Below, piece by piece: positions 51,810 to 59,736 of a DNA stretch of 64,000 bases; the stretch's first letter is position 1; the number at the start of each line of letters is the position of its first letter. The notes under the pieces were generated by a model that was given only the letters and a program-made list of their open reading frames with translations, was not told the origin of the DNA and ran no database searches. Location of the stretch: positions 6,162,001 through 6,226,000 of the forward strand of contig NZ_CP152002.1 in the NCBI RefSeq assembly GCF_038595055.1. Direction: 5' to 3'. The position numbers were made by a program, and so were the translations under genes. Source of the DNA: Paenibacillus sp. FSL R7-0345. GTDB lineage: Bacteria > Bacillota > Bacilli > Paenibacillales > Paenibacillaceae.

Positions 51810-52814
51810 CTAGTCCCCTCCCACTAAATGATTGACGGTCCGGAACAAATCGCGGTTATACTTGACGGCTGCCTTCAAATCCTCGGCCGACAGCCCGTCG
51901 TTGCCCGAAAAATGGACAGAAAGGACATGCTTTTCCCCTAAAGGATAGCATAGGATATAGACCTCCGCAACTTCAGTCCGCTGAAAAAAGGTCCATTCCC
52001 GGCGTAAAAAAGCATCCACTACCCCGGGCCGTTTCTCCTGCTTGCCGTCATCCGGCGCAAACGGGTAAACATGCCCGCGGCCCACATTGCCGCCGACCTG
52101 CTTCAGGCCTTCCTCCCCGCTGGCCCGCCACAGGGCGGCACCGATTACCCGGCACTGCTCCGGCGGCACGAAGGAGTTGCGGACAGCCTCGCTGAGCGCC
52201 TGGTATTTCTCTGCTGTCTCAGGTCCGGCTACATTACTATTATATTGCCAAAAGAAATGAAGGATACTTTCTTTCCGCCTGAGTTCGAGCGTCAGCTGCG
52301 CAAGTTCCTTCTGCGGGTCAAGGTAGCTTCCCTGCTCATGAATCATGTCGATGATCTTCCCGCAGCTGACATCGACTGCCGCTACCGGATTCTCATGCTG
52401 CCATTCATATTCCAGCGGCGTAAGTCCCGCCAGATCCGACAGCAGATGATATTCCTCCACATTAGTGCCGGGAATCAGATCACTGCGCGGCTGAATCCGG
52501 TCCGGCAGCAGACAGAATACGCGGCTGCGGCGCAGCCGGGCCCAGAACATGCCCATCTCAAACTGTGTGTTATCCCGGGTCACATAATAATATTTACCGC
52601 GGATCAGGGCCACATCATCAGGCGAAAAGACAAATACGGCAAAATCACTTTCGTCCAAATGCCGCTCCAGTGATTCCATCGTATATTCGTTCGCCCGGAA
52701 GGCATTGGCATACCAGGGGGTTACCTGAACCTCACGCTTCAGCTGCTCATGTATTGCTCTTGCATAACGGATGGATTCTCTGGATGATCCAATGAAACAT
52801 TTTGGTCTGGTCAC
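51810..52814 (-). CDS. TIR-like nucleotide-binding domain protein with C-terminal sensor-like domain
   Basis: The protein has 334 residues from GTG 52814 (AAAGGAG upstream). Residues 1-130 match the TIR-like family seen in CBASS Cap12-type effectors. Visible are KCFIGSSRESIRYARAIHEQ, W34 and the FR loop, SDFAVFVFSPDD, and RDNTQFEMGMF with Glu86 at the expected catalytic position, followed by RVFCLLP. Such domains commonly cleave NAD+. The C-terminal 150 residues (VIGAALWRASG, GVVDAFLRREWTFF, AEVYILCYPLG, HVLSVHF) alternate strands and helices like a GAF domain, which may sense a ligand. No cyclase or STING gene is adjacent. Confidence 0.8.
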   Translation of the reverse strand: MTRPKCFIGSSRESIRYARAIHEQLKREVQVTPWYANAFRANEYTMESLERHLDESDFAVFVFSPDDVALIRGKYYYVTRDNTQFEMGMFWARLRRSRVFCLLPDRIQPRSDLIPGTNVEEYHLLSDLAGLTPLEYEWQHENPVAAVDVSCGKIIDMIHEQGSYLDPQKELAQLTLELRRKESILHFFWQYNSNVAGPETAEKYQALSEAVRNSFVPPEQCRVIGAALWRASGEEGLKQVGGNVGRGHVYPFAPDDGKQEKRPGVVDAFLRREWTFFQRTEVAEVYILCYPLGEKHVLSVHFSGNDGLSAEDLKAAVKYNRDLFRTVNHLVGGD

Positions 52815-52841
52815 GGATGATCTCCTTTGTCAGTTATCCTG

Positions 52842-52862
52842 ATCTGTAATAATTATACAGAT
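52842..52862. promoter_or_regulatory. Palindrome over the TIR-unit promoter
   Basis: ATCTGTA and TACAGAT are perfect seven-base arms with seven bases between. On the minus strand the centre contains TATAAT, a -10 candidate 28 bp before the GTG start, so a repressor could cover the promoter. Confidence 0.5.
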
Positions 52863-52974
52863 GTTTGGCATCTAGGAACAGAGTCTCATTTTCTAAAATT
52901 ACTAATTAATAACCTGTTCCTCTGCCATCGGAGCGGGTAATATCAGTTTATTACCCGGGGAAATGAGGCTTCCT

Positions 52975-54099
52975 ATGATCAAAAGCATACATAAAGCACT
53001 CCTTCTGGCCGGCATCATAACCGGTGCCCTGCTTACAGGCAGCCAGGCTGACGCTTTGGCGTCTTACACCGCAAAGGTATACGCAAGTTCGCTTACTGTC
53101 CGCAGCGAGCCGGCAGCAGGAGCTTCAGCGGTTGGCTCCTTAAAGAACGGGGCAACAGTAACCGTAACCGATGAGCAGCACGGCTGGATGAAGGTCCGCT
53201 CCGGTTCGCTCACAGGCTGGGTTGCAGGGTATTATCTCAAGAAGGTAAACGGAGATTCTGCTTCAGTAGTGACGGCATCCTCCGTCTCACTGGTTAAGTC
53301 CTCCGGCAGCACTGCTGCAACGGTAACGGCAGATTCCCTGCGGATCAGAGGCGGCCCGGGAACCGGCTACGCGGTGGTAGGCTCGCTGAAGGCTAATGAT
53401 AAAGTAACTATACTGACCCGCGAGAACGGGTGGGCACGCATCCGTACATCCGCTGGTGAGGTCGGCTGGGTGTCGGCCCAGTATCTTTCCAGCGGAGGCT
53501 CCTCAAGCGGAGTGACTACTGCTTCCGCAACAAGCTCAAGCTCCAAGGGAACAAGCAAGATCGGCAGCAAGCTGATCGTTATCGATGCGGGACATGGCGG
53601 CAACGATCCCGGCATGCTTGGCACCACTTATAACACAATGGAGAAGGATCTGACCCTGCAGACAGCCCTTTACGTGAGGGATTACCTTACGGCCAAGGGA
53701 GCAACGGTCCAGATGACAAGGACTACAGCAAGCCAGAAGCCTACGCTTGCCCGCAGGGTGCAGATCGGCCATTCGGCGGGTGCGGATGCTTTTGTCAGCA
53801 TTCATTATAATTCTTCACCGAAGAATGTATCGGGTACGCTGACCTTCTTCTATTCGGAATCAGATGATCTGCGGCTGGCCCGGGCGATTGAGAACAGGCT
53901 GGGCCAGGGAATCGGCCTCAAGAGCAACGGGTTGTCCTATGGCAATTATCATATCCTGAGGGAAAATAAGCTTCCGGCTGCCCTGGTGGAGCTGGGATTC
54001 CTGAGCAACCCTTACGATGAGTCGATTGTCCGTACCTCCAGCTATCAGAAAAAAGCCGCCAAGGCTATTGCCGAAGGGCTGGCTGATTATTTTAAATAA
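52975..54099 (+). CDS. N-acetylmuramoyl-L-alanine amidase with two SH3b domains
   Basis: The protein has 374 residues from ATG 52975, preceded by GAGG; ATG 52963 is an alternative. A signal peptide (LLLAGIITGALLTGSQADAL) directs export. Two bacterial SH3 domains follow (SSLTVRSEPAAGASAVGSL and DSLRIRGGPGTGYAVVGSL), separated by a Ser/Thr-rich linker. The C-terminal amidase_3 domain has zinc ligands in IDAGHGG, MEKDLTLQ and SIHYNSS, plus catalytic Glu in VELGFLSNP. It cleaves the stem peptide from muramic acid in the cell wall. It is monocistronic. Confidence 0.95.
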   Translation: MIKSIHKALLLAGIITGALLTGSQADALASYTAKVYASSLTVRSEPAAGASAVGSLKNGATVTVTDEQHGWMKVRSGSLTGWVAGYYLKKVNGDSASVVTASSVSLVKSSGSTAATVTADSLRIRGGPGTGYAVVGSLKANDKVTILTRENGWARIRTSAGEVGWVSAQYLSSGGSSSGVTTASATSSSSKGTSKIGSKLIVIDAGHGGNDPGMLGTTYNTMEKDLTLQTALYVRDYLTAKGATVQMTRTTASQKPTLARRVQIGHSAGADAFVSIHYNSSPKNVSGTLTFFYSESDDLRLARAIENRLGQGIGLKSNGLSYGNYHILRENKLPAALVELGFLSNPYDESIVRTSSYQKKAAKAIAEGLADYFK

Positions 54100-54110
54100 A
54101 ACGGCAAAAC

Positions 54111-54142
54111 AATACCGCAAGCAGCTCACTGCTTGCGGTATT
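54111..54142 (-). terminator. Terminator overlapping the end of the YesN-like gene
   Basis: AATACCGCAAGCAG and CTGCTTGCGGTATT are perfect 14-base arms with a four-base loop, covering the last codons of the minus-strand response regulator. GTTTTGCCGTTTTATTT follows on that strand. Confidence 0.75.
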
Positions 54143-55694
54143 CCCGCGGCGTCAAACCGGTGGCTTTTTTAAAGACCCGGCTGAAATACTTCTCATCCTC
54201 ATAGCCGACCAGCTCGGAAATCTGCGACAGCCGCAGGCTCGTATTGTGCAGCAGCGTCTTGGCCTTGCCGATCCGTAAGCCTGTTAAATAGTCCGACAGG
54301 TTCTCACCGCTGATCTGCTTGAACTTGCGCGATACATTCTCACGGCTGATGAAGAAGCGCTCGGCAATATGCTGCAGTGTCATATCCCTGGCGTAATTCT
54401 GCTCCAGATACTCGCGGATGTCCTGCACAAGCCGGCTGTCCGGGGTCTGTGCGCTTCCCTGGGCCAGGCACTGCAGCAGCGCCTTCAGCTGCTTCTGCCA
54501 GTTCCCTGCGGAGAAAAGCCCTTCTGCATCGTAGCAGGACTCTATCACGATTTCCGCTTCCGGCCGCCAGCGCTGCAGAACGGCACAGATCGCCTCCTGC
54601 TGCTGCATAAGGCTGCTCTCTGTAAGCACAGGCAGCCCCCCGAGCCGGTCGCCCCATTCCCTTATGACCCGCTCCATCCGTTCCAGATCTCCGGACAACA
54701 CAGCTATTCCGAGCTTATCCGGCAGCGTCTCAAGGACGTAGTCTTTTTTAGACCTACTATCTTCCTGCTGCTCCCTGTACAGGTGAATCCGTCCGTCCCG
54801 CTGCAGCAGATTCCGTTCATTCAGCCCTTCCCGTGCCTGCCGGCAGGCAGACTGCAAACCTTCCGGAAAAGGACAAACACCGCTAAGCCCGATATCCATT
54901 TGTACTCCGTACACCTGTCTAATCGACTCATTGATGCGCTGCAGCTGTGCTTCCGCTTCCGGCACGTCAGCCCAGAACAGCATCACAATATCTGCACCTC
55001 CCTGCCAGCTGCGGAAGGCGAACCCGCTCCGCTCTGCGGTAATGACCTCATTGCAGACATTCGCCAGCACAAAGGAGGTCAGTCCTACATCACCATGGAA
55101 CCGCTGCAGCAGCCGGCAGTCGCTCTGCTGCAGCGAGATAACGGCTGCCCGGCAGCCGGCTGCATGCTCCGGCATGCCCAGCTCCTCGCACAGTGCAGGC
55201 TTCAGCTCCTTAAAGGACGCATGACCCGCCGCCAGATCCGAGAGCATTTTATCCCAGTAGAGCGGCCGCAGCATATTCAGCTGTATATTCCGGTGCCGGG
55301 TCTGCTGCCGCTCAGCCTCCTCCTCCCGCCACAGCTTGAAGGCATGCTCCGCTGCGGCAATCAGCTGCCGGCTGTTGAGCGGCTTAAGCAGGTAATCCGT
55401 CCCGCCGTAGACAATCGCCGGCTTCACATAGTTGAAATCCTGATAGCCGCTGATGACAATCGTCTTCGTCTCGGGATAATGGCCGTGCAGCCATTCCAGC
55501 AGCTCCGCACCGTCCATCAGCGGCATCCGCATATCGGTGAATACAACCGCCGGCTGCTCCTCGCGCATAATCTGCATCGCTTCCTGCCCGTTCGTCGCCT
55601 CAAAGATACCGGCAATCTGATGCTTCTCCCACGGTACAAAATAGCGGATTGCTTCCCGCACATGCTTCTCATCATCTACGATCAGTACCTTCAT
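54126..55694 (-). CDS. Response regulator, YesN/AraC family
   Basis: The 522-residue protein has a receiver domain with VDDEK, phospho-acceptor Asp54 in VVFTDMRMPLMDG and Lys in LLKPLNSRQ. A variable central region follows, then a C-terminal AraC double helix-turn-helix (YARDMTLQHIAERFFISREN and VGYEDEKYFSRVFKKATGLT). It overlaps the kinase stop by 23 bases, so kinase and regulator are co-translated. It is divergent from an ABC sugar importer whose promoters carry a shared 41-bp motif that may be its binding site. Confidence 0.93.
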   Translation of the reverse strand: MKVLIVDDEKHVREAIRYFVPWEKHQIAGIFEATNGQEAMQIMREEQPAVVFTDMRMPLMDGAELLEWLHGHYPETKTIVISGYQDFNYVKPAIVYGGTDYLLKPLNSRQLIAAAEHAFKLWREEEAERQQTRHRNIQLNMLRPLYWDKMLSDLAAGHASFKELKPALCEELGMPEHAAGCRAAVISLQQSDCRLLQRFHGDVGLTSFVLANVCNEVITAERSGFAFRSWQGGADIVMLFWADVPEAEAQLQRINESIRQVYGVQMDIGLSGVCPFPEGLQSACRQAREGLNERNLLQRDGRIHLYREQQEDSRSKKDYVLETLPDKLGIAVLSGDLERMERVIREWGDRLGGLPVLTESSLMQQQEAICAVLQRWRPEAEIVIESCYDAEGLFSAGNWQKQLKALLQCLAQGSAQTPDSRLVQDIREYLEQNYARDMTLQHIAERFFISRENVSRKFKQISGENLSDYLTGLRIGKAKTLLHNTSLRLSQISELVGYEDEKYFSRVFKKATGLTPREYRKQ

Positions 55695-57636
55695 CGTCTG
55701 CCGCTCCTTTGTCTATGTGATGGGTCTGGTTCTCCAGAGGAATGATCAGTGTAACCGTAACCCCTTGTCCCTCTTCGCTGCGCAGCAGCAGCTCCGTCTC
55801 TCCGCTCATCTGCAGCCGCAGCCGGGCCAGCACGTTGGCCAGGCCGATCTCTTCGTGCCCGGCCTTGCCGGTGTGCGCAAGTCCGGCAGCGATTTCCGCC
55901 AGCCTCGCCTCCGGTATCCCTTTACCGTTATCCTTAACGGCAAGAATCAGTCTGTCCTGCTTATCAAGCGTGCAGGAAACCGTAATCACGGCTTCACGGA
56001 TTCCATCCGCGAACCCGTGCTTGAAGATGTTCTCCACGATCGGCTGCAAAATCATCTTCGGCACAGTAATGCCAGAGGCAGCCTCATCGGTATCGATATC
56101 CAGCCGCAGATTTTCTTCGCCGAAGCGTTCAGTCTGCAGAATAACATAGTTCTGCACATGCTCCAGCTCATCCCGCAGCGGAACCTGCGTCCGTTCCGTA
56201 TTCATGGAATAACGCATCATGCTGCCGAGTGAGTAGATGAGATCGTACACCTTCGGCGCATTATAGCGCAGGGACAGACTGGCAATCGACTGCAGGGCAT
56301 TGTACAGAAAATGCGGATTAACCTGGGCCTGCAGTGCTTTGAGCTGATTCGTTTTATTGGCCAGCTCCAGCTTATATTCCTTGAGAATCAGGTCATTAAT
56401 CGTGCGGGTCATGCCGGTAATTTTGCGGGTCAGCAGCCCAAATTCATCCTCGCTCTCGGCTTCCATATGGGCATCCAGCTGGCCGATCTGCACCTTTTGG
56501 GTGAAGGCAATCAGCTTCTTGATCGGTCTTGTGAAGCCGATGGAGATGACGACTGCAACAATCCCGCCCAAAATTAGAAAAAGTACACCTATACCGGCAT
56601 TGAACCGGGTGATGATCCGGGCATCAGCGTACAAATCGCCGTATGGCACCAGCTTGATAATGCTCCCTTTAAACAAAGGGGCATCGATATGCCGGTACAT
56701 TACAATCCCAGCGAACCCGTCCTTTTTCCAGCTGAAATGGCCGCTCTCACTAGCTTCCGGCAGCCGGCTCCAGCCTGCTGTCACCCGCTCCCCGATCCAT
56801 TCCGGATCAGAAGAAAACAGCGCCTCTCCCTGTTCATTCAGCACATACAGCCGCTCCGTGTCCGAATTGTACATCGACCTGACGATCCCCTCCAGCTCAT
56901 CCAGCCGGAAGTCGACCGACAGATCGGCCAGCACCTCGGCGCTGGGCGCCCGGTAGAGCGGAAAATGGGCCGTGAACACCGGCACCGTGCCCGATTTCAA
57001 ATTCGGAAAGCCGGATTTCATCCCGTACTGGTGATCCATGTGGGTCACCTCGATAAACGGCCGGTAGGTTCCGCCCGGAACGGCCGAAGGGACAAAGGTA
57101 TCCGCTTCACGGCGGAACAGCCCGCCGAGCAGCAGATTGGACTGCTTCGGCGCTCTCACGTACAGGTGAATCTGAAACGTATTCTGGTCTGAGAGAAACA
57201 GGTTGTACAGCTGGGTTGAAATGACCGCCCGGGTATCCGGCGCAGCCGTACCTGCCGGCAGATCAGCCGGGTCCTTGGCCGTAAGCAGTGTCGTATAAAA
57301 GGAGCTCGGCACATTGATTCCGCTGTACAGCGACATCGCCCGCTGATTCATCCCGTTGAAATAGCTGCTGAGATTGCCTTCGCCGAGGGTGAGCAGCTTC
57401 GTATTCTGTTTTACGGACTGCTCGGTCACCGACTGCTTGGTATAGAGATAAGAGAACGTAACCGAGATTCCCGACGGAATCACGGAGGCCAGCAGCACGA
57501 GCGCCATCAGCCGGGTACGGATACTGTTTTTCAAGTAGAAACGGCTACGCCGTCCTAAACAGGACGGTATCCGTTTCTGCGAGAAAGATAAGGATAAAGG
57601 ATTGCGTGAAGTATATACTTTCTTATCTTTGAACAT
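55672..57636 (-). CDS. Sensor histidine kinase, YesM family
   Basis: The protein has 654 residues from ATG 57636 (AGGAGG upstream). Membrane segments lie near residues 42-65 and 345-370 with a large external sensing region between. A HAMP linker follows (FTRPIKKLIAFTQKVQIGQL), then a His_kinase domain with phospho-accepting His in ALQAQVNPHFLYNALQSI and an ATPase domain with VKDNGKGIPEA. The first 30 or so residues (KVYTSRNPLSLSFSQKR and CLGRRSRF) are encoded by dispersed repeat copy 2, an unusual N-terminal extension. It probably senses an oligosaccharide or the loaded binding protein. Confidence 0.93.
   Translation of the reverse strand: MFKDKKVYTSRNPLSLSFSQKRIPSCLGRRSRFYLKNSIRTRLMALVLLASVIPSGISVTFSYLYTKQSVTEQSVKQNTKLLTLGEGNLSSYFNGMNQRAMSLYSGINVPSSFYTTLLTAKDPADLPAGTAAPDTRAVISTQLYNLFLSDQNTFQIHLYVRAPKQSNLLLGGLFRREADTFVPSAVPGGTYRPFIEVTHMDHQYGMKSGFPNLKSGTVPVFTAHFPLYRAPSAEVLADLSVDFRLDELEGIVRSMYNSDTERLYVLNEQGEALFSSDPEWIGERVTAGWSRLPEASESGHFSWKKDGFAGIVMYRHIDAPLFKGSIIKLVPYGDLYADARIITRFNAGIGVLFLILGGIVAVVISIGFTRPIKKLIAFTQKVQIGQLDAHMEAESEDEFGLLTRKITGMTRTINDLILKEYKLELANKTNQLKALQAQVNPHFLYNALQSIASLSLRYNAPKVYDLIYSLGSMMRYSMNTERTQVPLRDELEHVQNYVILQTERFGEENLRLDIDTDEAASGITVPKMILQPIVENIFKHGFADGIREAVITVSCTLDKQDRLILAVKDNGKGIPEARLAEIAAGLAHTGKAGHEEIGLANVLARLRLQMSGETELLLRSEEGQGVTVTLIIPLENQTHHIDKGAADDEGTDRR
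57537..57630. repeat. Double-hairpin dispersed element, copy 2
   Basis: This element is 94 bp and matches the one at 1928-2022. Outer hairpin AGAAACGG/CCGTTTCT is conserved. The inner stem is CCGTCCT/AGGACGG instead of GCCGCCCT/AGGGCGGC, and the second stem AAAGATAAG/CTTATCTTT replaces AATATAAG/CTTATATT, so pairing is kept while sequence changes. It lies entirely within the 5' coding part of the kinase gene. Confidence 0.8.
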
Positions 57637-57778
57637 GTGGGCCTCCTGATAAGAGTTCGGGCATCCGCTTTCTATTGTGAACGCTATCATTTAAATGGAT
57701 ACAATCTTTGCAACGACAGCATACACCGAGTTTCGTGCGCAGCGCTACTATGAATTTTTTCCGCCGCCTCTCAGGCAC

Positions 57779-57819
57779 GCTGCAATATAATCCACTTTTC
57801 TAAGCATCAAATTGAGTGT
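57779..57819 (+). promoter_or_regulatory. Shared 41-bp motif, copy 1, upstream of sugar permeases
   Basis: GCTGCAA, ATCCACTTTT, AGCA, AATT or ATT and AGTGT blocks recur at 59634-59674 at identical spacing; 31 of 41 positions agree. A -10 TATAAT (57840-57845) lies 20 bases downstream without a good -35, as expected for an activator-dependent promoter. Confidence 0.7.
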
Positions 57820-57889
57820 TGGGGGAGCCGGGGGCTTTCTATAATGAAGCCATGAACCTGTAGAATAACTACACAAAAGGAGATTCCCT

Positions 57890-58780
57890 ATGAGAAAAAC
57901 GCTGCGGCTTCAAAAAGGCTGGGGCCAGCAAATGGTGTTCCTCGGACCCTGCCTGCTCTTTTTCCTGACCATTGTGGTCACGCCCTTCTTCCTCGGCTTC
58001 TACTACTCTTCCACGGACTGGAACGGGCTTGATCTGGACAAAGCGGTCTGGACCGGCGCGGCCAACTGGAAACGGATTTTTATGAATGACGATAAGTTCT
58101 GGGAATCCCTGCTGTTCACCCTGCGCTTCACGGTTGTCTCCGTAGTGGCTGCCAATGCGCTTGCGCTGCTGCTGGCCTTTATCCTGATGACCACACTGAA
58201 GACCAAAAAGGTGCTGCGGACGATCTTTTTCATGCCTAACGTGATCGGCGGTATTCTGCTCGGGTACATCTGGCAGTTTATTTTCACCAAAGGCTTCGCC
58301 ACTATCGGAGAAATTACCGGTATTTCGTTCTTCCAGCTTCCTTGGCTGGGTACACCAGGCACCGGCTTCTGGGGACTTGTCATCGTGTTCGTCTGGCAGA
58401 CTGCCGGCTATATGATGGTTATCTATATCGCGGCTTTGGCCGGAATTCCAAAAGATCTGATCGAAGCAGCCAAGATTGACGGCGCCCGTGCCCCGCAGCT
58501 GTTCAGAAGTGTCTACGTACCTTTGATCATGCCTGCTATCACGATCTGTCTGTTCCTGACCACCTCCAATGCCTTCAAAATGTTCGACCTCAACCTGTCG
58601 CTGACCAAAGGCGGGCCGGGAACCTCAACCCAGTCGCTGGCCTATAACATTTACGCGGAGGCGCTGATTAACAACCGTTACGGGCTGGGCACCGCCAAGG
58701 CACTGCTCTTTTTCGCTGCGGTGTCACTGATTACAGTCACCCAGGTATGGATCACTAAACGGAAAGAGGTGTCGGCCTAA
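57890..58780 (+). CDS. Carbohydrate ABC transporter permease (UgpA/MalF-like)
   Basis: The 296-residue protein has six hydrophobic segments and a cytoplasmic EAA loop LIEAAKIDGARAPQLFRSVYVPLIMPAI, which docks the ATPase. The N-terminus GWGQQMVFLGPCLLFFL and central VWQTAGYMMVIYIAALAGIP are typical of CUT1 sugar permeases. Its stop overlaps the next start by one base (TAATGG). No ATPase gene is present, so a shared MsmX/UgpC-type ATPase elsewhere probably energises it. Confidence 0.95.
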   Translation: MRKTLRLQKGWGQQMVFLGPCLLFFLTIVVTPFFLGFYYSSTDWNGLDLDKAVWTGAANWKRIFMNDDKFWESLLFTLRFTVVSVVAANALALLLAFILMTTLKTKKVLRTIFFMPNVIGGILLGYIWQFIFTKGFATIGEITGISFFQLPWLGTPGTGFWGLVIVFVWQTAGYMMVIYIAALAGIPKDLIEAAKIDGARAPQLFRSVYVPLIMPAITICLFLTTSNAFKMFDLNLSLTKGGPGTSTQSLAYNIYAEALINNRYGLGTAKALLFFAAVSLITVTQVWITKRKEVSA

Positions 58781-59616
58781 TGGACACAAGCAGCTACCGC
58801 CCGAAAAATTTCATTTTGGAGATTGCCGCCATCCTTCTGGCCATCGTCTTCCTGTCGCCGTTCTACCTGGTGCTGAGCAACTCCGTCAAAAGCCTCAAGG
58901 AAATCCTGCTCGATGCCGCCTCCTTCCCTGCCGTCTACCACTGGGATAATTATGCCAAGGTGTGGGATGCAATTGATTTTCCGCAGGCGTTCTGGAATTC
59001 TTTATCGATTACCGTACTGAGCGTCATCTTCATCGTGCTGTTCAGCTCCATGGCGGCGTACCAGATTGTCAGAAAACCGTCACGGTTCAATAATTTTGTG
59101 TTCCTGCTGCTGGTGTCGGCGATGATTATTCCCTTTCAGTCTCTGATGCTGCAGCTGGTCCGGGTGACCAGTATACTGGAGCTGCGCGGCGAGCTGTACG
59201 GCATTGTGGCCTGTTATCTCGGCTTCGGGATGCCGCTGTCGGTCTTCCTGTTCCACGGTTTTATCAAAAGTGTCCCTTATGAGCTTGAAGAAGCTGCCCG
59301 GGTCGACGGCTCCAACCCTTACGGCGTGTTCTTCCGGATTGTGTTCCCGCTCCTGCTGCCGATTATTGTTACCGTCATTATTCTCAATACGCTATGGATC
59401 TGGAACGACTATCTGCTGCCGGTGCTGGTGATCGGGGGAAATAAAGATTTGACTACCCTGCCGGTGGCCGTTACTAAATTTTTCGGGCAGTACACGAAGA
59501 AGTGGGATCTTGCGCTTGCGGGACTGGTGATGGCGATTACGCCGATTCTGCTGTTCTTCCTGTCGCTGCAGCGTTATATTGTGGAAGGTGTCACCGCCGG
59601 CTCTGTTAAGGGGTAA
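58780..59616 (+). CDS. Carbohydrate ABC transporter permease (UgpE/MalG-like)
   Basis: The 278-residue partner permease has six hydrophobic segments and the coupling loop ELEEAARVDGSNPYGVFFRIVFPLLLPI. Residues FLVLLVSAMIIPFQSLMLQL-like and a C-terminal LQRYIVEGVTAGSVKG ending are typical of MalG-type CUT1 proteins. The ATG at 58780 overlaps the previous TAA, showing tight coupling. The substrate class is mono- or oligosaccharide; exact sugar unknown. Confidence 0.95.
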   Translation: MDTSSYRPKNFILEIAAILLAIVFLSPFYLVLSNSVKSLKEILLDAASFPAVYHWDNYAKVWDAIDFPQAFWNSLSITVLSVIFIVLFSSMAAYQIVRKPSRFNNFVFLLLVSAMIIPFQSLMLQLVRVTSILELRGELYGIVACYLGFGMPLSVFLFHGFIKSVPYELEEAARVDGSNPYGVFFRIVFPLLLPIIVTVIILNTLWIWNDYLLPVLVIGGNKDLTTLPVAVTKFFGQYTKKWDLALAGLVMAITPILLFFLSLQRYIVEGVTAGSVKG

Positions 59617-59633
59617 CCGCGTGCATAACCGGT

Positions 59634-59674
59634 GCTGCAACAATATCCACTTTTTCGAGCAAAATATTAAGTGT
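59634..59674 (+). promoter_or_regulatory. Shared 41-bp motif, copy 2, upstream of the binding protein
   Basis: This 41-bp segment agrees with 57779-57819 at 31 positions. TATACG (59693-59698), a weak -10, follows after 18 bases, close to the 20 bases in copy 1. It is a candidate site for the YesN-like regulator and would let the binding protein be expressed separately. Confidence 0.65.
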
Positions 59675-59736
59675 AAGTGATCATCGTGATGCTATACGAT
59701 CTAATTGCAGGAACCACAGACCAGGGAGGTTATTCT

